Positions 1 to 5,158 of a stretch of 7,066 nucleotides of DNA are shown in pieces. The DNA is from an uncultured Eubacteriales bacterium. Lineage in GTDB: Bacteria > Bacillota > Clostridia > Oscillospirales > Acutalibacteraceae. The stretch is taken from the NCBI GenBank assembly GCA_900321905.1, contig ONXZ01000068.1, positions 1-7,066 on the forward strand, written 5' to 3'. The position numbers and the translations under genes were made by a program. Positions within the stretch are counted from its first letter, which is position 1, and each line of letters begins with the position of its first letter. The notes under the pieces are model-generated. The model saw only the letters and a program-made list of their open reading frames with translations. It was not told the DNA's origin and did no database searches.

Positions 1-418
1 TTTCACTTGTGTCATATGAATAGTCGATAGAAACTACTACGTTTTCCTTGTCAATACCCGTGTGTTCAATTGCGCGCGCAACCTCAACACAGATATTCTT
101 CTCACTCACAGAGTACGGAACTTCGCCGGCAGACAGTCCGTCATACGCAGACAGCTGTGTGGCGTTTTCGCTCGGCAGAGTGAGTTTGCGCGGACTTACA
201 TAGGAATGAGCATTAACCGAATCGAACGCAATGTCCTCATACTCAACACAAGCAACACGCGCAGCATTACGCGCAGAGTTCTCTAAAGATATGTAATTAT
301 AGAAAAGAAAGCCGAAATCAAGGATACCCATGACCAGCAGTAAAAATATCGGAAGTACAAGGGCAAATTCAATCATTGCCTGACCTTCCTCTTTTCTCTT
401 TTTCTTACGATTCTTCAC
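1..418 (-). CDS. TadE-like pseudopilin (C-terminus cut off by window edge)
   Basis: This is a minor pilin-like subunit of a Tad (tight adherence) pilus, expected in the cytoplasmic membrane and needed for pilus assembly. The 139 visible codons start with a very basic segment (residues 2-9, KNRKKKRK), then EEGQAMIEF and a hydrophobic helix (about residues 16-38, IEFALVLPIFLLLVMGILDFGF), which is the classical TadE/TadG signature. Gly12 followed by Gln13 with Glu17 at +5 fits a type IV prepilin-like processing site. The chosen start is GTG at 418, because GGTGAT (422-427) lies three bases upstream and no ATG precedes the basic segment; the first ATG would remove the processing site. The extracellular part is present only in part and continues beyond position 1. 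It follows two Flp pilin genes and a hairpin on the same strand, so it is probably expressed below the pilins. The family assignment is firm; TadE versus TadF/TadG cannot be decided from this fragment. Confidence 0.88.
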   Translation of the reverse strand, partial: MKNRKKKRKEEGQAMIEFALVLPIFLLLVMGILDFGFLFYNYISLENSARNAARVACVEYEDIAFDSVNAHSYVSPRKLTLPSENATQLSAYDGLSAGEVPYSVSEKNICVEVARAIEHTGIDKENVVVSIDYSYDTSE

Positions 419-450
419 TCTATCACCAACTTCTGTGATAATTTTAGAGA

Positions 451-478
451 AAATTGGGGGCAGGTTGCCCCGCCCCCT
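451..478 (-). terminator. GC-rich hairpin after the second pilin gene; partial terminator or mRNA stabiliser
   Basis: On the minus strand, CAGGGGGC and GCCCCC (472-477 pairing with 456-461) form a 6-bp all-GC stem, with an alternative 5-bp stem GGGGC/GCCCC (467-471 with 457-461). It is followed by a short AATTTT tract, weaker than a full U-run. It starts 16 bases past the flp stop codon and lies before tadE. The position suggests partial termination or protection of the pilin mRNA 3' end, giving much pilin and less TadE. That role is inferred; the stem itself is seen directly. Confidence 0.6.
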
Positions 479-493
479 GTTTTCTTTTTAAAC

Positions 494-661
494 TTAGTTA
501 TTCTTAGTAGCTTCGTCAATGCCGTTGTTAGCTTTGTTGAAGAGATTCTTAATCTTCGGACCAAGAGCAATAAGTACAACGATTGCAACGATAGCGATGA
601 GGCCAAGAATAAGAGCGTACTCTACCATACCCTGACCATTTTCATCCTTAAGAAATGTCAT
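494..661 (-). CDS. Flp/Fap-type pilin, second copy (55 aa)
   Basis: This is a small pilin of the Tad/Flp type IVb pilus. The precursor has a short leader (MTFLKDENG), then QGMVEYALILG and a hydrophobic stretch of about 20 residues (16-34), and ends in a short polar tail rich in Asn and Lys. Cleavage is expected after Gly9, which puts Glu14 at +5 and Tyr15 at +6, as in Flp1-type pilins; the mature chain would be 46 residues. An excellent Shine-Dalgarno site (AAGGAGG) lies about nine bases before the ATG. The gene is a tandem paralogue of the one at 725-892: the first 20 residues differ only at positions 2-4 and the divergence is concentrated in the tail. A GC-rich hairpin follows the stop codon. 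Confidence 0.93.
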   Translation of the reverse strand: MTFLKDENGQGMVEYALILGLIAIVAIVVLIALGPKIKNLFNKANNGIDEATKNN

Positions 662-690
662 TGTCAAAAATCCTCCTTCTTAAAAAATTT

Positions 691-718
691 TAATAATTAT
701 TTAATTAATTAATTATTA
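691..718 (-). repeat. AT-only inverted repeat between the two pilin genes
   Basis: TAATAATTA (691-699) and TAATTATTA (710-718) are perfect 9-base inverted copies separated by ten AT bases that can extend the pairing. On the minus strand the repeat begins seven bases after the first pilin stop codon and is followed by a T-rich run before the next Shine-Dalgarno site. It may be a weak intercistronic hairpin that sets pilin mRNA levels, or only AT-rich sequence. An AT-only stem is a poor terminator. Confidence 0.4.
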
Positions 719-724
719 GCGATT

Positions 725-892
725 TTACTTTACCTCTGCAGCCTTGTTAACTTCATCTCCGGACTTGTTAAACAGATTACTAATCTTCGGTCCGAGTACA
801 ACAAGAACAACAATAGCCACAAGAGCAAGAAGTCCAAGTATGAGAGCATATTCAACCATGCCCTGTCCGTTTTCATCTTTGATAAAACCCAT
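725..892 (-). CDS. Flp/Fap-type pilin, first copy (55 aa)
   Basis: This is a pilin of the Tad/Flp type, 55 residues like its neighbour. The leader MGFIKDENG is followed by QGMVEYALILG and a hydrophobic helix to about residue 34 (LLALVAIVVLVVLG), then a polar tail with SGDEVNKAAEVK. Processing after Gly9 is expected, with Glu14 at +5. GGAGAG five bases before the ATG is the ribosome site. It starts 16 bases after the prepilin peptidase stop codon, so the two are cotranscribed. Both pilin copies share the segment PKI-x-NLFNK around residues 35-43, and the copies differ mainly in the last 12 residues, the part likely to be exposed on the filament. Confidence 0.93.
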   Translation of the reverse strand: MGFIKDENGQGMVEYALILGLLALVAIVVLVVLGPKISNLFNKSGDEVNKAAEVK

Positions 893-908
893 TTTACTCT
901 CCAAATTT

Positions 909-1583
909 TTAAAGCATAATATTTACGCCAAACATATCAAATACGGAAAAGCACATTGTAATAACGGTTCCCGCCGATAAAAACGGTCCCATTGGTATCT
1001 GCGTTTTCATATCGCCCTTTTTAGTGATTTTAAGGTACAGATACGCGATTGCAACAAGAATAGCCATAATAACCATTGACTGAAAGTAGCCTGTTGCATA
1101 TATGCATATACCTATGACTCCGCTGTACTTGATATCGCCTGCACCCATCGGAATTTTGAGTATGCTGGGGATTAAGCATACAACCATTCCTACGAAAAAA
1201 CCCGTAAAAATGCTGGGCAATATCTCCATTGACTTGGTCGATATACAGTGATAAATCACATACCCCACTTCAACAACAAGCATTGAAAGCAGGCAAGAAT
1301 TTGGTATTTTCCGCACCAGCGCGTCAACAAATGACAGGCTGAATATCGGGATTAGCAGAAGCAAATTTCTAATGTACAAGTCTGGCGAATCAGCCGTGAA
1401 CGTTATGCCAAATGTGGCTGCAAGTGCTAAAACAAGCGATAATATTTTTATGCTCGTTTTATTCAGAGGTGCCGCTTCTGCAGGGTCCTCTGTCCTTGAT
1501 AACGTCAGTTTTTTTGATAGTGGAATCGTTACAATTCCCAATGCAATTCCGTATATAATAGATACGATAATTTTGAATACCAT
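909..1583 (-). CDS. Prepilin peptidase, A24 family, TadV/CpaA type
   Basis: This is the membrane aspartyl protease that removes the leaders of Flp pilins and TadE-like pseudopilins. The 224 residues hold several hydrophobic spans (roughly 4-20, 47-63, 72-86, 97-113, 124-143, 155-183, 201-216). The catalytic pair is visible: Asp87 in FVDALVRKIPN and Asp150 in the GxGD motif PMGAGD (145-150). The IPMGPFLSAG segment (196-205) also fits the family. There is no Cys-rich methyltransferase domain like that of PilD, as expected for the short TadV type. ATG at 1583 is the only sensible start, since an in-frame TAA lies two codons upstream. The nearest Shine-Dalgarno (AGGAGA, 1603-1608) is 19 bases away, which is too far for normal use. 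The gene opens the pilus operon, ahead of both pilins and tadE. Confidence 0.9.
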   Translation of the reverse strand: MVFKIIVSIIYGIALGIVTIPLSKKLTLSRTEDPAEAAPLNKTSIKILSLVLALAATFGITFTADSPDLYIRNLLLLIPIFSLSFVDALVRKIPNSCLLSMLVVEVGYVIYHCISTKSMEILPSIFTGFFVGMVVCLIPSILKIPMGAGDIKYSGVIGICIYATGYFQSMVIMAILVAIAYLYLKITKKGDMKTQIPMGPFLSAGTVITMCFSVFDMFGVNIML

Positions 1584-1619
1584 TGTTTAGATTCTTTCAC
1601 AATCTCCTGCCGATTCGAT

Positions 1620-1651
1620 TTGTAAACCGATTTATATTCCCTTGTTTACAA
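1620..1651. promoter_or_regulatory. Inverted repeat TTGTAAAC-N16-GTTTACAA at the Tad operon start
   Basis: Two perfect 8-base inverted half-sites (1620-1627 and 1644-1651) flank 16 bases. The right half-site sits just downstream of the -10 box at 1656-1661, so the repeat covers about the first 30 transcribed bases of the Tad operon. It could be an operator that blocks RNA polymerase when bound by a dimeric regulator with half-sites 24 bases centre to centre, or a 5' mRNA hairpin with a 16-base loop. The repeat is seen directly; the function is inferred. Confidence 0.5.
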
Positions 1652-1655
1652 CCAA

Positions 1656-1684
1656 ATTATAACAAGTAATCATTTTAAATACAA
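1656..1684 (-). promoter_or_regulatory. Sigma-A promoter of the Tad pilus operon
   Basis: On the minus strand a perfect extended -10 box, TGTTATAAT, ends at 1656 (TATAAT at 1656-1661). A weak -35 (TTGTAT, 1679-1684) lies 17 bases upstream. Transcription would begin near 1649 and give a leader of about 66 bases before the prepilin peptidase ATG. The extended -10 compensates for the poor -35. Confidence 0.65.
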
Positions 1685-1868
1685 TATGTAAAGATGATTT
1701 TTGTAAATTTTAACAAATTATGAACATTGTTTTTGTGAAATTAATACAAAGAAATCGTCGAAATATTCAGCATAAACATATTATTTACAGAAAATTTACA
1801 TTTGATGTTGTTGCTATTTGCCCTCTTTAATCTATATTCGCCACGTTTGTCTATTATTACACAAAAAA

Positions 1869-3016
1869 CTATTTGTTATATTTTTTTATTTCGAACTTAT
1901 CCTCGTCGTAGAGTTTAAGTTTCGCCTCAAACTCGTCACGCATTTTTTGCTCTTTTTTATCATTATAGTATTTTATCTTGCGATTGTTATTAGCAGCATC
2001 ATAGTACATACGCTTGCCGCTTTTTGCCGTTGCAAATGCGTACTGATGAATAGTTCGTCTGCCTTTGATAACATCGGTGAACTCAATCTCGCCCTCACTG
2101 TCATAGTATAATGCAAACTCTGCCATACCACCCATATAGCCTGTACCGCTTTTGAATTTACGCGAAAGCACATCGTTAAAAGTATCAAGTGCTCTGCCTT
2201 CATAGCCAAAGCCTGCAAATGTAACCGAATAATCCTTTGTTCCTGAAATATCCTGTGCCTGCATCTGCTCGCACTTGTCGGTATCCATTTTAATTCCACA
2301 TTCCTCAAGCGCCTGCATCCAGCCGAGCCAGCCGTATTCAGCAGTATATCTTTCAACGCTGATTAGCATACCGTTTTCGCCAAGGTGCTTTGCTACTGTC
2401 TGCGCAAAACCCATAAACGCATTTTTGTATGATTCTTCTCTCTCAGGTCGGTAGCCGACAAAATTCAAGCCCTGCGTAGTAAGTTCGCACGCGTCAAGGA
2501 GTGAGCGGAACGAAGTCACACAGTCAAACTTTTTGCCGAGGTCAAGTTCAAACACATCTGCGCATACAAACTCAACATTATTAACATTGAGTCGTTTGGC
2601 GAGTTCCCTGGCGTTTTCGATAGCGCCCTCGTTGATATCAATTCCTACAAACTTTGTATCGGGAAGTTGCCTTGCCATAAAGCAAGTGACTATTCCGCAA
2701 TCGCAGCAGAGGTCAAGCACGCTGCTACCGAAAGTTCTGCGTTATCAATGGTAAGGTTGCCGATGTGTCTGAACACGCCGCCGTCAAATGCTGCCGAAAC
2801 ATAAATTGAGCCGTCGAGCGACCTGTTTTTCAGTTCATAAAAATGGCTGTTATCGACAGGCGCGCCCTCGCCGCGCGAGTTAAGTTCATACGCCATATCC
2901 TGCGCGTACTGTTTGTCGGTTTTAATTGCAAGACCTGTGATAAAATCATTCGGCGTCTTAATATATTTAAGACCGACTTCCTTCATATATTGTTCAACCT
3001 GTTCGTATGCTATCAT
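1869..3016 (-). pseudogene. Class I SAM-dependent methyltransferase, split by a -1 frameshift
   Basis: The N-terminal piece starts at ATG 3016 (MIAYEQVEQYMKEVG, AGGAGA six bases upstream) and runs 108 codons to a stop at 2690. The C-terminal piece is open from about 2740 to 1869 and carries the Rossmann methyltransferase core. Reading switches frame cleanly after Leu95 at a run of three T (plus-strand AAA, 2731-2733): one extra T would join NAEL to FGSSVLDLCC and give a single protein of 382 residues. In that joined protein motif I is VLDLCCDCGIV (100-110), motif II acidic residue is Asp127 (VGIDIN), and ADVF (153-156) is the next conserved acidic loop. Asp106 stands where most relatives have Gly in the GxG loop. 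The roughly 95-residue N-terminal domain is not recognised, and the substrate is unknown. The lesion may be a true mutation or a sequencing error in a homopolymer. If only the C-terminal piece is made, it could start at GTG 2720, but no ribosome site precedes it and motif I would be at the extreme N-terminus. Confidence 0.75.
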
Positions 3017-3044
3017 ATTTTTTCTCCTGTAAAATAGTAAAAAC

Positions 3045-3073
3045 ATTATATCACAAAAACTAAACTTGTGCAA
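3045..3073 (-). promoter_or_regulatory. Promoter of the methyltransferase gene
   Basis: On the minus strand, TGATATAAT is an extended -10 (TATAAT at 3045-3050). A weak -35, TTGCAC (3068-3073), lies 17 bases upstream. Transcription would start near 3038, leaving a 22-base leader with the AGGAGA ribosome site (3023-3028). An active-looking promoter and ribosome site argue that the broken gene decayed recently or that the frameshift is an artefact. Confidence 0.6.
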
Positions 3074-3102
3074 TTGATTTAAAGTATAAATAATGTTATA
3101 AT
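3074..3102 (+). promoter_or_regulatory. Promoter of the PAP2/DUF1858-GNAT operon
   Basis: TTGATT (-35, 3074-3079), a 17-base spacer and TGTTATAAT (TATAAT at 3097-3102) form a strong extended -10 promoter. Transcription would start near 3109, only about ten bases before the ATG, so the leader is little more than the ribosome site GGTGAT (3110-3115). Its -35 directly abuts the -35 of the divergent methyltransferase promoter. Confidence 0.7.
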
Positions 3103-3118
3103 ATATCGCGGTGATTAT

Positions 3119-4261
3119 ATGGAACAAAAAAATCGCGTGATGAATATTCAAAAAACTGTTATGTATACTCTGTTTTTTCTTACTTTTGCGGTTATGATGG
3201 CAGTTGGAACTTTTAAGGATTTGGAGATTGACAAATCGCTGTTCAACTACCAGAATTCCTTTGCAAGGTTTATGGAAAACTATGGATGCCTGCCTATTAA
3301 CATTCTGCGTCTGCTTGCATTCAGCGTGCTGTTTTGCGCGTATCATAAAGTTGACGACGCGCTTGACATAGCGCAGTCGTTTATGCCGTTCATAAGCAAA
3401 ATACGCGATAATAGTATAATAAGAAAAATAATATTTATTTTACATCATATTATATATGCTCTGTTTTTGTACGGGGCGTTTGAAGGCAGTGATGAGTTTT
3501 TGAACTCAATCCTCCGTCCTATGGCAGGCGGCAATGTTCAGGACTTATTAGTCGGCAAAGGCGTGACAAAAATTATTGCGGTTATTGTCTGGACTGTTGT
3601 CCGCATTGCATTGCTTGCGCTTGTGCTTTATCTTGTAAGAAAAATCGACAAAAAGCATATGAAGGCGCTTGAGTTTATGGCAATCGCAGGACTCGTACTC
3701 TATTTTGGCAGCGATGTAATCAACATTATCAAGGAGCATTTTCACCGTGTTCGTTTCAGGGAGATGGTTGCATATTCGCACGCGCTAATCAGCCCAAGCG
3801 GTATGTCCTCGCGCGGCAGTGCAGATATGCCGAGAGAGTGGGCGCAGGACGTTTCCTTTTATGCATACACACCGTGGTACAAACCGGGCAACGACTATGG
3901 TGTGTTCAGCGAGTCAAACTCTTTTCCGTCGGGTCACACAGCGTCAGCAGCATTTGCAATGCTTTTGCCTATGCTTGCTTCCAAGTCGAAAAAAGCAGCA
4001 AAACTGTTTATCCCTGCGTTTTTGCTTGGCTTTGCATACACGCTGGTAACAGGCATTACGCGCCTTGTGATTGGTGCGCACTATATGACCGATATTGCTG
4101 CAGCAGCAATTATTATGTTTGCGATGACAATTATCGTTGTAGGTATTATGAATAAGTTAGAACGGTATTCTGACAGACGTGTAAACCGCATACAGCGCCG
4201 CAGAGAGCGTGATACAATGCGAAAAGAATTAAAATCAAGTGCTGATATAAGTGAGGAATAA
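3119..4261 (+). CDS. PAP2-superfamily membrane phosphatase
   Basis: This is a lipid or lipid-pyrophosphate phosphatase of the PAP2 (type 2 phosphatidic acid phosphatase) superfamily. Likely substrates are phosphatidate, phosphatidylglycerol phosphate or undecaprenyl pyrophosphate; the sequence does not decide which. The 380 residues have about seven or eight hydrophobic spans (near 13-30, 61-75, 101-121, 151-173, 184-202, 277-288, 294-312, 326-344). The three motifs are visible: C1 as K205-X6-R212 followed by Phe rather than the usual Pro, C2 as SFPSGHT (268-274, His273), and C3 as TRLVIGAHYMTD (314-325, with Arg315, His321, Asp325). All predicted catalytic residues are kept, so it is probably active with the site facing outside. 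The C-terminus (about 345-380) is charged and Arg-rich, likely cytoplasmic. ATG at 3119 has GGTGAT three bases upstream. The next gene follows after five bases, so the two are cotranscribed. Confidence 0.88.
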   Translation: MEQKNRVMNIQKTVMYTLFFLTFAVMMAVGTFKDLEIDKSLFNYQNSFARFMENYGCLPINILRLLAFSVLFCAYHKVDDALDIAQSFMPFISKIRDNSIIRKIIFILHHIIYALFLYGAFEGSDEFLNSILRPMAGGNVQDLLVGKGVTKIIAVIVWTVVRIALLALVLYLVRKIDKKHMKALEFMAIAGLVLYFGSDVINIIKEHFHRVRFREMVAYSHALISPSGMSSRGSADMPREWAQDVSFYAYTPWYKPGNDYGVFSESNSFPSGHTASAAFAMLLPMLASKSKKAAKLFIPAFLLGFAYTLVTGITRLVIGAHYMTDIAAAAIIMFAMTIIVVGIMNKLERYSDRRVNRIQRRRERDTMRKELKSSADISEE

Positions 4262-4266
4262 ATCAT

Positions 4267-4983
4267 ATGGATATTCTTGTTTTAGTAATTATAGTTGTTG
4301 CGTTTGTGGGTATTGTGATTTTTTTAGGCTCGCGCGCAAAGCAGGATTTCAGCGGTGAATCAAAAGTTACAAAGGACACGAGGATTGCCGATATACTTGC
4401 TATGGACGAAGGTATTGCAAAAGTGCTTGAGGCACAGGGACTTAACTGCACAGGCTGTCCGTCTGCAGTCAGCGAAACACTCGACCAGGCATGCACCGTG
4501 CATAACCTCAGTACAGAACGACTGATACTTGCGATAAACGCATATATAAAAGACAAGGATTACGTTATAAAAACGTACAACAACGGTTGCCCTGACGAGG
4601 CAATGCAGATACGTCAGACAGTATTTGTTGACGAGCAGAAATTTGTTGATGAGTTTGATGAAATTGACAAAACCGCAACGCACTTTGTGCTGTTTGAAAA
4701 GGACAAACCGATAGGCTGTGCAAGAGCGTACCGTGACAGCGAAGATAAAACCGCCTACCATATCGGCAGAATGGCTGTACTCAAGGAATACCGCGGTATG
4801 CACCTCGGCGAAAAGATAATGACTTACGCCGAAGAAGAACTGAAAAAACAGGGCGCAAAAAAAATTACGCTTTCATCACAAATGCGTGCAAAAGGTTTTT
4901 ACCAGTCGCTCGGCTACCAGGCATATGGCGACAAGTATTACGACCAGTACTGCCCTCACATTGCAATGAAAAAAACGCTTTAG
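4267..4983 (+). CDS. Membrane-anchored DUF1858-GNAT acetyltransferase fusion
   Basis: Three parts are visible in 238 residues. Residues 1-22 form one hydrophobic helix followed by SRAK, which predicts a cytoplasmic C-terminus. Residues 33-93 match DUF1858: VTKDTRIADIL, then GLNCTGCPSA with Cys61 and Cys64, then SETLDQAC and a C-terminal helix; proteins of this family are often annotated as disulfide-oxidoreductase-like, but their function is not settled. Residues about 98-238 are a GNAT acetyltransferase of the ElaA type, with MQIRQTVFVDEQ (113-124), IGRMAV...YRGMHLG (166-181, the acetyl-CoA pyrophosphate loop) and the ending KGFYQSLGY...CPHIAMKK. The substrate is unknown. GAGG at the end of the PAP2 gene is ten bases before this ATG, consistent with translational coupling. 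The stop codon lies inside the operon terminator. The membrane-anchored combination may be unusual; a plausible reading is redox-gated acetylation near the membrane, which is inference only. Confidence 0.85.
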   Translation: MDILVLVIIVVAFVGIVIFLGSRAKQDFSGESKVTKDTRIADILAMDEGIAKVLEAQGLNCTGCPSAVSETLDQACTVHNLSTERLILAINAYIKDKDYVIKTYNNGCPDEAMQIRQTVFVDEQKFVDEFDEIDKTATHFVLFEKDKPIGCARAYRDSEDKTAYHIGRMAVLKEYRGMHLGEKIMTYAEEELKKQGAKKITLSSQMRAKGFYQSLGYQAYGDKYYDQYCPHIAMKKTL

Positions 4984-5008
4984 CGGATTATCGCTAAAGC
5001 GTTTTTTT
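4969..5008. terminator. Strong bidirectional rho-independent terminator containing the stop codon
   Basis: CGCTTTAGCG (4976-4985) and CGCTAAAGCG (4992-5001) form a perfect 10-bp stem with a six-base loop. Seven A precede it and seven T follow it (4969-4975, 5002-5008), so the paired region can extend to 17 bp. It ends the PAP2/DUF1858-GNAT operon and would also work for minus-strand transcription. The TAG stop codon (4981-4983) is in the left arm. Confidence 0.92.
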
Positions 5009-5078
5009 GATATATGTATAACAATAGTTTTGTGATAAGACATTATGCCACAAGCAAAGATTGTTAAAATAGTATCAC

Positions 5079-5107
5079 TTGCCTATGGCCTATTATTATG
5101 TTATAAT
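5079..5107 (+). promoter_or_regulatory. Promoter of the rnf operon
   Basis: TTGCCT (-35, 5079-5084), a 17-base spacer and the extended -10 TGTTATAAT (TATAAT at 5102-5107) lie between the upstream terminator and rnfC. Transcription would begin near 5114 with a leader of about 45 bases. The same nine-base extended -10 is seen at the Tad and PAP2 promoters. Confidence 0.7.
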
Positions 5108-5158
5108 ACTTATTTGTTAAAGTATATTATTTACATTATAGGAAGAGGAGTGGCTCTT

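Larger units (their letters stand above)
1584..1868. other. AT-rich gene-free gap between methyltransferase remnant and Tad operon
   Basis: These 285 bases are strongly AT-rich and hold no convincing gene. They contain the Tad operon promoter, an 8-base inverted repeat at the predicted transcription start, and several copies of a TGTAAA word on the plus strand (near 1621, 1686 and 1701). No clear rho-independent terminator for the upstream methyltransferase gene was found, and no motif of a known riboswitch class was recognised. Confidence 0.6.

Noticed and set aside
415..606. Minus-strand frame overlapping the second pilin gene
   Set aside because: It is out of frame with the clear Flp pilin, has no recognisable motif and reads through the GC-rich hairpin.
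1584..1868. Possible cyclic-di-GMP riboswitch ahead of the Tad operon
   Set aside because: Such elements occur before adhesion genes in Clostridia, but the leader is short (about 66 bases) and I could not find the conserved core of either known class.
1818..2111. Plus-strand 97-codon hydrophobic frame
   Set aside because: It is antisense to the methyltransferase coding sequence, has no ribosome site, and its composition reflects AT-rich sequence.
2725..2740. Programmed -1 ribosomal frameshifting in the methyltransferase gene
   Set aside because: The shift site has no X-XXY-YYZ heptamer in the right phase and no evident Shine-Dalgarno stimulator or downstream pseudoknot; a missing T in a short run is simpler.
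3017..3346. Upstream extension of the methyltransferase N-terminal frame
   Set aside because: It overlaps both divergent promoters and the start of the PAP2 gene; ATG at 3016 has a good ribosome site.
5045..5158. N-terminal extension of RnfC by 38 residues
   Set aside because: The stretch covers the predicted -35 and -10 boxes, lacks a ribosome site at its ATG, and precedes the start of the conserved protein.
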